A stretch of 59,077 bases of DNA from CAWULT01 sp963923455 (GTDB taxonomy: Bacteria > Acidobacteriota > Vicinamibacteria > Vicinamibacterales > UBA2999), in contig CAWULT010000015.1 in NCBI GenBank assembly GCA_963923455.1, positions 1 to 59,077 on the forward strand. The letters are read 5' to 3'. This document shows positions 24,311 to 31,814 of the stretch, piece after piece. A program made the translations under genes and the position numbers. Numbering within the stretch: position 1 is the first letter of the stretch; every line of letters begins with the position of its first letter. The notes under the pieces were generated by a model. It ran no database searches, was not told the DNA's origin, and worked only from the letters and a program-made list of their open reading frames with translations.

Positions 24311-26092
24311 ATGGAGAAGCCCCTCCGCTTCGGACCGTTCACGCTCGACGTTCGAGCCCGGGAGCTCTGGGACGGCACGTCACGCACGCGGCTGCAGGAT
24401 CAGCCGTTCGAGATCCTGCGCCTCCTGCTCGACCGTCCGGGGGACGTGGTCACGCGGGAGGAGCTGAGCCGGCAGCTCTGGCCCGAGGGGACGTTCGTCG
24501 ACTACGAGCACAGCCTCAACGCTGCGATCAAGCGCCTGCGGGCCGCGCTCGGCGACGACGCCGACCGGCCCCGGTACATCGAGACGGTCCCGCGCCGCGG
24601 GTACCGCTTCGTCGGCGCGCCGGCGTCCGGGGCCCTCGCGGCCGGCGCGCCGGCCGCGGTGCGGCTGGCCGTGCTGCCGTTCGACAACCTCAGTCGCGAC
24701 CCGGCGCAGGAGTACTTCAGCGACGGCCTGACCGAGGAGATGATCTCGCAGCTCGGCAGCCTGGGTCGCGGGCGGATCGGCGTGATCGCGCGGTGGTCCT
24801 CGATGGCGTTCAAGGGGTCGCCGATGCGTGCGCGGGAGATTGCCGAGGCGCTGAAGGTCGACTACCTGCTCGAAGGCAGCGTCCGGCGCGACGGAGACCG
24901 CGTCCGAATCACGGCGCGCCTGGTCGAGGCCGCCGCCGAGACGCACCTGTGGTCGGAGGCCTACGAACGGGCACTGACCGACTGCCTGTCGGTGCAGGCC
25001 GACGTGGCGGCGCGCATCGCGCGGTCGCTCGCGATGGAACTGGCCGCGCCGGTGGCCGGGGCCGACGCGGCCGCGCCCGGCGCCGACGCCTATCAGGCGT
25101 ACCTCAAGGGGCGGTACTACTGGAACAACGGCGGCTACTACTGGAACCGGCCCGGCGACGCGGCCCTCGGGCACGCGATGGACTACTACGAGCGCGCGCT
25201 CGCGCTGGCGCCGTCGTTCGGCGCGGCCCGTGCCGCGCTGGCACGGGCGCAGGTGGCGTCGGGCGAGTACTACCGCGAGATGCCGCGGCAGGCCCTGGTG
25301 CGGGCGCGCGAGACGGCGCGGCGCGCCCTCGAGCTCGACCCCGACGCGTTCGAGGCGCACCTGGCCCTGGCGGATGCCATGCCGCTGCTCGACTTCGACT
25401 GGGAGGGCGCCGAGCGGGCCTATCTGGCGGTGATTGCCTGCAACCCGAGCGACGAACGCGGCCATCGCGCGTATGCCGCGTTGCTCACGGCGCTCGGCCG
25501 CCACGCGCTGGCCGTGCAGGAGGCCGAGCGGGCCCGCGAACTCGACCCGCTGTGCCTCACGGTGGGCACGAGCGCCGCCTGGGTGCGCTTCGCCGCCGGC
25601 GACTTCGCCGCCGCGATCGAGTACTGCCTGCACACGCTCGACATGGATCCCGAGTTTCCCTTCGCGCGCCGCCTGCTCGGAGCGGCATGCCTGATGGCGG
25701 GCCGGGTGGACGAGGGGCTCGCGGGGCTCGAGGCCATCGCGACCGCCCTCGGCGACGACCCGGTGTCGCTGTCGTGGCTGGCCCACGCCCGGGCGCAGGC
25801 CGGCGAGCGCGGCGAGGCCGCCGTGCTCGTCGAGCGGGTGCAGGCGATGGCGGGGGCGCGCTACGTGTCCGGGTACCACCTGGCGCTGCCGCTCGCCGCG
25901 CTCGGCGAGCGCGACCGCGCGTTCGTGGAGCTCGATCGGGCGTGGGTGGACCGCGACCCCGCAGTGACGCAGCTGGCCGTGGAGCCGCGGCTCGCCCCGC
26001 TGCGCGACGACCCGCGCTTCGATGCCCTGCTCGTCCGCACGGGCCTGCGGGCGGCGGGTGTGCACGGCGCCAGGGCCGCCGCGCGTCCGTGA
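24311..26092 (+). CDS. Winged-helix (CadC-type) regulator with TolB-like and TPR regions
   Basis: 593 residues. Residues 1-100 are an OmpR/CadC-type winged helix (RFGPFTLDVRARELW, DQPFEILRLLLDRPGDVVTREEL, LNAAIKRLRAALGDD, YIETVPRRGYRFVG). Without a transmembrane helix it passes into a TolB/FlgO-like domain (VRLAVLPFDNLSRDPAQEYFSDGLTEEMI ... LKVDYLLEGSVRRDGDRVRITARLV), then TPR-like repeats to the end. This architecture is common in Acidobacteriota; the lack of a membrane segment makes it a cytoplasmic DNA-binding sensor. Its targets are unknown. The TolB-like domain is of the same kind as in the Ser/Thr kinase at 7658. The ATG at 24311 directly precedes the winged helix. Confidence 0.88.
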   Translation: MEKPLRFGPFTLDVRARELWDGTSRTRLQDQPFEILRLLLDRPGDVVTREELSRQLWPEGTFVDYEHSLNAAIKRLRAALGDDADRPRYIETVPRRGYRFVGAPASGALAAGAPAAVRLAVLPFDNLSRDPAQEYFSDGLTEEMISQLGSLGRGRIGVIARWSSMAFKGSPMRAREIAEALKVDYLLEGSVRRDGDRVRITARLVEAAAETHLWSEAYERALTDCLSVQADVAARIARSLAMELAAPVAGADAAAPGADAYQAYLKGRYYWNNGGYYWNRPGDAALGHAMDYYERALALAPSFGAARAALARAQVASGEYYREMPRQALVRARETARRALELDPDAFEAHLALADAMPLLDFDWEGAERAYLAVIACNPSDERGHRAYAALLTALGRHALAVQEAERARELDPLCLTVGTSAAWVRFAAGDFAAAIEYCLHTLDMDPEFPFARRLLGAACLMAGRVDEGLAGLEAIATALGDDPVSLSWLAHARAQAGERGEAAVLVERVQAMAGARYVSGYHLALPLAALGERDRAFVELDRAWVDRDPAVTQLAVEPRLAPLRDDPRFDALLVRTGLRAAGVHGARAAARP

Positions 26093-26113
26093 GGGGCGGC
26101 GGCGCCGCGTGCC

Positions 26114-26770
26114 TCAGTCGACCAGCGTCGCCGGCATCCACTCGCGCAGGCTGTTGATCAGCCAGAGCCCGGTCGCGCGGCGGAGGTCGTCGCGCGTGAC
26201 GACGCGCTCCCGCAGTACGCCCGATTCGACGAGCGTTCCCCGGAAGACGCCCGGCAGCAGGCCGCACGCGACCGGCGGCGTCACCCGGACGCCGTCGAGT
26301 TCGACGACGACGTTGGTGAACGTGCCCTCGGTGATCTCGCCCTCCCCGTTCCAGAGCAGCACTTCATCGACGTCGGGCCGCGTCGCCCGGGCGCGGTCGT
26401 AGAGCGCTCTCTCGGTCGTCTTGAGGCGGAGCCGCTCGTCATGGCGGTCCACCGCCGCCGCCGCCAGCGCGACCCGCCACACCCGGCCGTCCTCCGGCTG
26501 GAACGGCCGGTACTCGACCGTCACCGTGCCGTCGGGGGCGAGCAGCACGCGGGTCCGCCAGACGCCGGCCGGCACCCGGAAGCCGTCCGGCGACGTGACC
26601 AGCGTGGCCGGATCGGCCAGCGTCGCCGCGGCCTCGACGCCGCGGGCGAAGGCGTCGGGCGACCACGGGTAGCCGACGCGCGCGGCGCCGGCCGACAGGC
26701 GGGCGAGGTGCCGCTCCAGCCGGACGAATCGTCCGCGCTCGAGCCGGAGCGTTTCGAGCAGCGAGAACAT
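26114..26770 (-). CDS. pabC: Class IV aminotransferase-fold protein, probable aminodeoxychorismate lyase
   Basis: 218 residues. It opens with LLETLRLERGRFVRLERHLARL, the signature N-terminus of PabC/class IV aminotransferases. A Lys in RLKTTERALYDRAR is the probable PLP lysine, and EVLLWNGEGEITEGTFTNVVVELDG is the conserved cofactor-phosphate region. PabC splits 4-amino-4-deoxychorismate into p-aminobenzoate and pyruvate, completing the pathway begun by PabA and PabB at 778-2960. D-amino-acid or branched-chain transaminases share the fold; length and motifs favour the lyase. The ATG at 26770 is preferred over the start at 26791, since CAGAAT lies 7 bases upstream of it and the family begins there. 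It is divergent from the response regulator. Confidence 0.82.
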   Translation of the reverse strand: MFSLLETLRLERGRFVRLERHLARLSAGAARVGYPWSPDAFARGVEAAATLADPATLVTSPDGFRVPAGVWRTRVLLAPDGTVTVEYRPFQPEDGRVWRVALAAAAVDRHDERLRLKTTERALYDRARATRPDVDEVLLWNGEGEITEGTFTNVVVELDGVRVTPPVACGLLPGVFRGTLVESGVLRERVVTRDDLRRATGLWLINSLREWMPATLVD

Positions 26771-26777
26771 GCCCCCT

Positions 26778-26783
26778 ATTCTG
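26778..26783 (-). promoter_or_regulatory. -10-like element CAGAAT before pabC
   Basis: CAGAAT reads from 26783 to 26778 on the minus strand, 7 bases before the ATG at 26770. It is back to back with the response-regulator promoter. Confidence 0.4.
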
Positions 26784-26829
26784 ACCAACAATTCAGGAAG
26801 TCTTCAGCCCGTCCTCGAGCGGGCACGGC

Positions 26830-26835
26830 TAGAAT
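26830..26835 (+). promoter_or_regulatory. -10-like element TAGAAT before the response regulator
   Basis: TAGAAT ends 10 bases before the ATG at 26846. The gap holds no purine-rich ribosome-binding site, so a leaderless or near-leaderless transcript is likely. Confidence 0.45.
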
Positions 26836-26845
26836 TGCACCTGTC

Positions 26846-27529
26846 ATGCGGGTCCTGGTCGTCGAAGACGAGCAGAAGGTCGCCGACGCGCTGCGTGAGG
26901 GCCTCGAGGGCGAGCACTTCGACGTGGCCGTCGAGCGCACGGGCGAGGCCGCGTACTTCCGCGTGACGACCGAGACGTTCGACGTGATCCTGCTCGACCT
27001 GGGGCTTCCCGGGCGGGACGGCCTCGAGATCCTGACGGCCCTGCGCGCCAAGGGGCTGAAGACGCCCGTCCTGGCGCTGACGGCCCGCGACGCGATCGAG
27101 GACCGGGTGCTGGGCCTCGAGCGCGGCGCCGACGACTACCTGGTCAAGCCATTCGCGTTCGCGGAGCTGGTGGCCCGGATCCGCGCGCTCGTGCGCCGCG
27201 GCCGCACGACCGAGCTGCCGAAGCTGACGGTGGGCTCGCTCGAAGTGGATCTGGTCACGCGCAAGGTCGCGCGCGACGGCCAACCCGTCGAGCTGACCGT
27301 GCGCGAGTTCGAACTGCTCGAGTACTTGATGCGGCACCAGGGCCAGGTGGTCTCCCGCGAGGCGCTGGCCCGCGACGTCTGGAAGGAGACGGCGCGCTCG
27401 ACGCCCCTCGACAACGTGATCGACGTCCACATTGCCCGGTTGCGCCGCAAGGTCGACGGCGACCAGGGGCCGAAGCTGATTCACACGGTCCGCGGCGTCG
27501 GTTTCGTCGTGCGTGAGGGGGAGCCGTGA
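26846..27529 (+). CDS. OmpR/PhoB-family response regulator
   Basis: 227 residues. The receiver domain has the acidic pocket VVEDE, phospho-acceptor Asp51 (VILLDLGLPGRDG), Thr in LALTARD and Lys in DDYLVKPFAF. The winged helix (ELTVREFELLEYLMRHQGQVVSREAL ... VIDVHIARLRRKVDG ... IHTVRGVGFVV) is complete. Closest in style to heavy-metal or envelope-stress regulators of the CusR/QseB type. Its stop overlaps the kinase start as GTGA, so the pair is translationally coupled. The divergent pabC gene shares the promoter region, but I see no evidence that it is a target. Confidence 0.93.
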   Translation: MRVLVVEDEQKVADALREGLEGEHFDVAVERTGEAAYFRVTTETFDVILLDLGLPGRDGLEILTALRAKGLKTPVLALTARDAIEDRVLGLERGADDYLVKPFAFAELVARIRALVRRGRTTELPKLTVGSLEVDLVTRKVARDGQPVELTVREFELLEYLMRHQGQVVSREALARDVWKETARSTPLDNVIDVHIARLRRKVDGDQGPKLIHTVRGVGFVVREGEP

Positions 27530-28947
27530 CCGTCCGGCGGTGGTGGCGCTCACACAGCGTGCGGATGCGCCTGACGCTCTGGTACGTGGCGGCGATGGTC
27601 TCGGTGCTCGGCGTCTACGCCGTCGTGGTGTTCGTGTTCGTCCGCAACAGCGCGTCCAGCACCCTCGATCAGCGGCTGCGCGGCGATTTCCAGTGGGCCG
27701 CGGCGATGGTCGACCAGACGCCGGAGGGCGGCATCACCTGGTACCAGGACGCGCCGGGCGACGCCCAGTTCGACGAGGCCCGCCCGTGGCTGCAGGTGTG
27801 GGGCTCGGACGGCACGATCCTCTATCGGAGCGCCGAGGCCGAGTTGCGCCCGGTGGCCCAGAGCCGGGCCCTGGCCGCGCAGCCCGATGACCGAATCGTG
27901 TCGGTCCGCGTCGCCGACGAGGCCGCGCCGATGCGCGTGCTGACCCGGCGGGGCCGCATCGCGGCCAAGCCCGTCGTCATCCAGGTCGCGGCCTCCGAGG
28001 CGCAGATGTGGGAGGAACTCGGGGAGCTGCGCCTGATCCTGATGCTCGGGCTGCCGCTCGCCGTCGCGGTGGCGGGCATCGGGGGGTACACGCTGGCGCG
28101 GCGCGCGCTGGCGCCCGTCGAGCTGATGACCGAGCGCGCGAAGTCGATCACGGCGGACCGGCTCGGAGACCGGCTGCCGGTCGAGCGCCCGGACGACGAG
28201 ATGGGGCGGCTGGCGGTGGTGTTCAACGAGACGCTCAGCCGGTTGCAGGAGTCGTTCGACCAGATGAAGCGCTTCACGGCCGACGTCTCGCACGAGCTGC
28301 GCACGCCGCTGACGGCGATCCGCAGCGTCGGCGAGGTGGGGCTGCGCGGCCACCGCGACGACGCCGCCTACCGCGGCGTGATCGGCAGCATGCTCGAGGA
28401 GGTGGACCGTCTCGCGGGCCTCGTCGACCGGCTGCTGACGCTGTCGCGTGCCGAGACCGGGCAGGCGCCGCTCTCGCGCGAGCGCATCGACGTCGAGGGG
28501 TTCGTCCGCGACATCACGGCGCACCTGGCCGTGCTGGCCGAGGAGAAGGGGCAGACGCTCGCGGTCGAGGCCCCGGACGCCGTCGAGACCGTGGCGGACC
28601 GGCAGGTGCTGCGCCACGCGGTCATCAACCTGGTCGACAACGCGATCAAGTTCACGCCGCCCGGCGGCGCCGTGCGGGTGCGCGTGTCGTCGACGCCCGC
28701 CTCGGCGGTGATCGACGTCATCGACGCCGGGCCCGGCATTCCGCTCGAGGCCCGGCCGCGCGTCTTCGACCGGTTCTACCGCGTCGACGACGGCGTGAAG
28801 ACGGGCACGGGGCTCGGGCTGTCGATCGCCCGCGGCGCCGTCGAAGCCTGTGGGGGCCGGCTGACGCTGGAGCACAGCGGCCCCGGTGGCAGCACGTTCC
28901 GCATCACGATGCCGCGCGCACCAGTGGCGCGGCGGCGGGTCAGTTGA
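27526..28947 (+). CDS. Sensor histidine kinase, partner of the upstream regulator
   Basis: 473 residues. The GTG start overlaps the regulator stop. It has TM1 (LTLWYVAAMVSVLGVYAVVVF), a periplasmic loop of about 130 residues, TM2 (LRLILMLGLPLAVAVAGIGG), HAMP (RALAPVELMTERAKSI), a phospho-accepting H-box with His256 (DVSHELRTPLTAIRS), N-box (HAVINLVDNAIKFTPPGG), G1 (DAGPGIP) and G2 (GTGLGLSIA). All kinase motifs are intact. The periplasmic loop is Trp-containing but has no Cys/His-rich metal site that I can point to, so the signal is unknown. Confidence 0.93.
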   Translation: MTVRRWWRSHSVRMRLTLWYVAAMVSVLGVYAVVVFVFVRNSASSTLDQRLRGDFQWAAAMVDQTPEGGITWYQDAPGDAQFDEARPWLQVWGSDGTILYRSAEAELRPVAQSRALAAQPDDRIVSVRVADEAAPMRVLTRRGRIAAKPVVIQVAASEAQMWEELGELRLILMLGLPLAVAVAGIGGYTLARRALAPVELMTERAKSITADRLGDRLPVERPDDEMGRLAVVFNETLSRLQESFDQMKRFTADVSHELRTPLTAIRSVGEVGLRGHRDDAAYRGVIGSMLEEVDRLAGLVDRLLTLSRAETGQAPLSRERIDVEGFVRDITAHLAVLAEEKGQTLAVEAPDAVETVADRQVLRHAVINLVDNAIKFTPPGGAVRVRVSSTPASAVIDVIDAGPGIPLEARPRVFDRFYRVDDGVKTGTGLGLSIARGAVEACGGRLTLEHSGPGGSTFRITMPRAPVARRRVS

Positions 28948-28970
28948 GGCACGTCCTCTGGAGGAAGTCG

Positions 28971-29432
28971 ATGCGAAAGTTCACGTTTGCACTGTCCCTG
29001 CTGGCCGTGGCGTTCACGGCTGGGGTCGCGTGGTCGCAGCAGGCGCCGGCGGCCCGGCCGCGCGCGGCGGCGCCGGCTGCGCCGGCGGCGTCGGTGAAGG
29101 GCGTCGCGACGCCGATGCAGATCATGAAGACGATGACGATTCCCTTTTCCGACGTCGTCTTCATGGCGGGCTCCGAGCCGCCGAAGGACCAGAAGGGATG
29201 GACCAACGTCCAGGAGCAGGCCATCGCGCTCGCCGAGGCCGGCAACCTGCTGATGGTGGGCGGTCGCTCGAAGGGGCCCGAATGGATGCGGATGGCCCGC
29301 GCGCAGGTGGACGCGGCCGAGGCGGCGGCCAAGGCGGCGGCCGCGAAGAACGGCGACCGGCTGTCGACTGCGGCAGACACGCTCTACGAGACGTGCGCGA
29401 ACTGCCACAAGAAGTACATGCCCAACAAGTGA
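28971..29432 (+). CDS. Exported class II-like cytochrome c (C-terminal CxxCH)
   Basis: 153 residues. Signal peptide FALSLLAVAFTAGVAWSQ, an Ala/Pro-rich linker, then a helical domain ending in TLYETCANCHKKYMPNK. A single CxxCH at the extreme C-terminus is the pattern of class II cytochromes (c', c556 type), where the protein folds as a four-helix bundle. TGGAGGAAG precedes the ATG. It starts only 23 bases after the histidine kinase gene and may be co-transcribed with the two-component system, so a redox function could be linked to its signal (inference). Confidence 0.85.
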   Translation: MRKFTFALSLLAVAFTAGVAWSQQAPAARPRAAAPAAPAASVKGVATPMQIMKTMTIPFSDVVFMAGSEPPKDQKGWTNVQEQAIALAEAGNLLMVGGRSKGPEWMRMARAQVDAAEAAAKAAAAKNGDRLSTAADTLYETCANCHKKYMPNK

Positions 29433-29467
29433 CGGCGCCCGGGGCTGCGGCTGGCCGACGCCCGTTC

Positions 29468-29516
29468 GGCCGGCGCGCCGGCCCCCGTCGGGACACGGGC
29501 CGGCGCGCCGGCCCGT
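29468..29516. terminator. Twin GC-rich palindromes between convergent genes
   Basis: Two copies of the 16-base palindrome GGCCGGCGCGCCGGCC (29468-29483 and 29498-29513). The second sits inside a 22-base perfect palindrome (29495-29516). The two copies can also pair with each other around a short loop, giving a much larger hairpin. Position between convergent genes suggests bidirectional termination, though no U-tract follows. Confidence 0.5.
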
Positions 29517-29539
29517 GCGGCCCCGCGCGGCTCGCGCCG

Positions 29540-29962
29540 CTACCGTCTCGCGGCCATCGCGCGGAACCGCTCGCGCAGCGCCGCGAGCTGCGCTGCCGCT
29601 CCCTCGCGCTTCATGACGAGCTTCTCGAGGCTGGCCAGGTAGGCCGGGTTGCCCATCCGGGCCCGGTACTCCTCGAGAAACGGCTCGACCTTTGCGAAGA
29701 CCACCACCTGCTCGCCGTTGGCGTCGTTGAACATCTTTTCGTCGACCGCGCCGTTGAGCACGAACGACGACGCCATGTCCCAGTAACTCGTGACCATCCG
29801 GAAGTGGGCACTGTGCGGCCCCATCACGGCCTGCATCACCTCGTCGATGCTGGCGGGATTGAACTCGCGGGCGAACCAGTTGCGCGCGTCGCGCATGGTC
29901 GCTTCGCGGCGCAGTTCGTAGAGCTTCAGGAGCAGGTCGGCGCTTTCATACGGGGAGCTCAC
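29540..29962 (-). CDS. Small helical protein of unknown function
   Basis: 140 residues from the GTG at 29962, which has GAGGAGG about 8 bases upstream. The sequence is soluble and helical: YESADLLLKLYELRREATMRDARNWF, a middle HFRMVTSYWDMASSFVLNGAVDEKMF and a C-terminal coiled region KREGAAAQLAALRERFRAMAARR. I recognise the N-terminal pattern from unnamed acidobacterial proteins but can give no function. A TTG at 29998 would add 12 residues; it lies 7 bases after a TACCAT hexamer (30011-30006), so that hexamer may instead start a ~36-base leader for the GTG start. Confidence 0.75.
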   Translation of the reverse strand: MSSPYESADLLLKLYELRREATMRDARNWFAREFNPASIDEVMQAVMGPHSAHFRMVTSYWDMASSFVLNGAVDEKMFNDANGEQVVVFAKVEPFLEEYRARMGNPAYLASLEKLVMKREGAAAQLAALRERFRAMAARR

Positions 29963-30050
29963 GGTCTCGTCCTCCTCGGCGTCGTGGGCGACGCGCAAAC
30001 GCGCGATGGTACCACGACGGCCGGGCGGCCGGGCGTCCCGATCCCGCGCG

Positions 30051-31142
30051 TCAGCGCAGCCGGTCCGACAGCAGGGCCACGGTCAGCGCGTAGTAGTGCG
30101 CGCAGTTGTACCCGAGGATGGCGTCGTAGTTCGGGTAGACGAGGAAGTCGCGTTCGCCGACGTTGACGAGCCCGGCGGGGATGTCGCTGCCGGGCAGCGG
30201 GCTGCCGTCGGCGAGCGTCACGCCGTGCCGGCGCCAGTCGTCGAGGGGCACGCGTACCGTCATGTTGCGGATCGCGTAGCAGCCCTCGGTTCGCCGCGGC
30301 ACGCTGGCTTCGATCCCGGGCCGCGCCGGAGCGGGGACGCGCACCTCGCGGCCCCAGGTCTGGGAGCCGTTCCAGCCGTAGCCTTTGAGATAGCTGGCGA
30401 TCGATCCGAGCGCGTCGGCCGTGGATCGCCAGATGTCGCGACGGCCGTCGCCGTCGACGTCCACCGCGAACTGCAGGTAGCTCGACGGCATGAACTGCGT
30501 CTGGCCCATCGCCCCGGCCCACGAGCCCGTCATCGCCGAGGGCTCGACGTGGCCGCGCGACACCATCGTGAGGGCGTTGAACAGCTCGCCCCGGAAGAAG
30601 GCGGACCGCCGGGGCTCCCATGCCAGCGTCGCAAGGGCGCGGAACACCGGCGTCCGGCCCGTGGCGCGTCCGTAGCGGCTCTCGACGCCCCAGATGGCCA
30701 GCAGGAAGCGGCGCTGGACGTCGAAGGTCGACTCGACCTGCGCCAGCAGCGTGCGGTGCGTCCGGGCCTGTTCGCGCCCGCGCCGCACCATCAGCGGCGT
30801 GAGCCGCGTCGCCAGGTAGCGGCTGAAGCCGGGTGTGAGCTCCGCCTGGGACCGGTCGTTCCTGATGACGCGGGGCAGCGGCTCGAGGCCGTCGATGGTG
30901 CGGCTGAGGATCTCGTCGCCGAAGCCGCGCGCTCGCGCTTCGTCACGCAGCGCCGTGAGCCATTCCGTGAACGACTGCGGACTGTCCCCCCCCTGCGGGG
31001 CGGTGTCCTGGTGGGATGCTGCCGGGATGGAGGGAGGCGGTTCCGGATCCGCCGCCTGCGCGCTCCGGGCAAGCTCGAGCGTCTGGGCGCGCAGCTGTGG
31101 GCCCAGACACAAGGCGCCGAGAAGCAGAGCGAGCCAACGCAT
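30051..31142 (-). CDS. mltB: Lytic murein transglycosylase, MltB/SLT_2 type
   Basis: 363 residues with a signal peptide (LALLLGALCLGPQLRAQ); there is no lipobox Cys, so it would be soluble in the periplasm, unlike E. coli MltB. The catalytic Glu is in LAIWGVESRYG (about residue 154), followed by MGQTQFMPSSYLQFAVDVDGDG, ASYLKGYGWN and the C-terminal FLVYPNYDAILGYNCAHYYAL, all typical of the MltB family. It cleaves peptidoglycan to 1,6-anhydromuropeptides. CATAAT at 31189-31184 is a candidate -10 with a ~40-base leader. It is divergent from the IorA-like gene. Confidence 0.92.
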   Translation of the reverse strand: MRWLALLLGALCLGPQLRAQTLELARSAQAADPEPPPSIPAASHQDTAPQGGDSPQSFTEWLTALRDEARARGFGDEILSRTIDGLEPLPRVIRNDRSQAELTPGFSRYLATRLTPLMVRRGREQARTHRTLLAQVESTFDVQRRFLLAIWGVESRYGRATGRTPVFRALATLAWEPRRSAFFRGELFNALTMVSRGHVEPSAMTGSWAGAMGQTQFMPSSYLQFAVDVDGDGRRDIWRSTADALGSIASYLKGYGWNGSQTWGREVRVPAPARPGIEASVPRRTEGCYAIRNMTVRVPLDDWRRHGVTLADGSPLPGSDIPAGLVNVGERDFLVYPNYDAILGYNCAHYYALTVALLSDRLR

Positions 31143-31212
31143 ACGGATGAGACCCGGGGGGGAGCGGCCGCCGCGCCCCCCCGATTATGAACGCATTCCC
31201 AGATCGCGACTA

Positions 31213-31241
31213 TTGCTTTTTGCGGGGAGTCACCTTCTAAT
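31213..31241 (+). promoter_or_regulatory. Sigma-70-type promoter of the IorA/IorB-like operon
   Basis: TTGCTT (31213-31218), a 17-base spacer and TCTAAT (31236-31241). The predicted start is near 31248, about 55 bases before the ATG at 31303, where GAGAG serves as a weak ribosome-binding site. Confidence 0.55.
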
Positions 31242-31302
31242 AGGCGGGTTCGCGACTGCCGGGTACCCCGGCGAACTCCCTTATCACGCTGAGAGTTGAC
31301 AC

Positions 31303-31803
31303 ATGCCATACACGTTGAATGTCAACGGGAAGAGCCAGACGGTTGACGTCCCGGCCGACATGCCCCTGCTCTGGGTTCTCAGAGACGTGCTGAACCTGAA
31401 GGGCACGAAGTTCGGCTGCGGTATCGGTCAGTGCGGCGCGTGCACGGTGCACCTGCGCGGGCGCGCGGTGCGGTCGTGCCAGACGACGGTGGCTCAGGCC
31501 TCCGCGGCGTCGATCACGACCATCGAGGGCCTGTCGCCAGACGGTTCGCATCCGCTCCAGCGTGCGTGGCAGGAGATCGACGTCCCGCAGTGCGGCTATT
31601 GCCAGGCCGGGCAGCTGATGACGGCCGCGGCGCTGCTGTCGACGACGCCGAAGCCGACCGACGCGCAAATCACCACCGCGATGAACGGCAATCTGTGCCG
31701 CTGCGGCACCTACCTGCGCGTCCGCGAAGCCATCCACCGCGCCGCCACCATGGCGGCCCGACCGACGCAGACGGCGAGCGCCGCCGGCGCGGCGGCCGAG
31801 TAA
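31303..31803 (+). CDS. iorA: Isoquinoline 1-oxidoreductase-type [2Fe-2S] subunit
   Basis: 166 residues. Two [2Fe-2S] clusters: the plant-type ferredoxin set GCGIGQCGACTVHL plus RSCQT, and the helical-bundle set CGYCQAGQ with LCRCGTY. It transfers electrons from the molybdenum subunit encoded just downstream. The C-terminus ends in an Ala-rich tail. The symbol follows the family name; the real substrate could be an aldehyde or an N-heterocycle. RNA from the promoter at 31213 would cover both subunits. Confidence 0.88.
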   Translation: MPYTLNVNGKSQTVDVPADMPLLWVLRDVLNLKGTKFGCGIGQCGACTVHLRGRAVRSCQTTVAQASAASITTIEGLSPDGSHPLQRAWQEIDVPQCGYCQAGQLMTAAALLSTTPKPTDAQITTAMNGNLCRCGTYLRVREAIHRAATMAARPTQTASAAGAAAE

Positions 31804-31814
31804 GAGGAGGAGCC

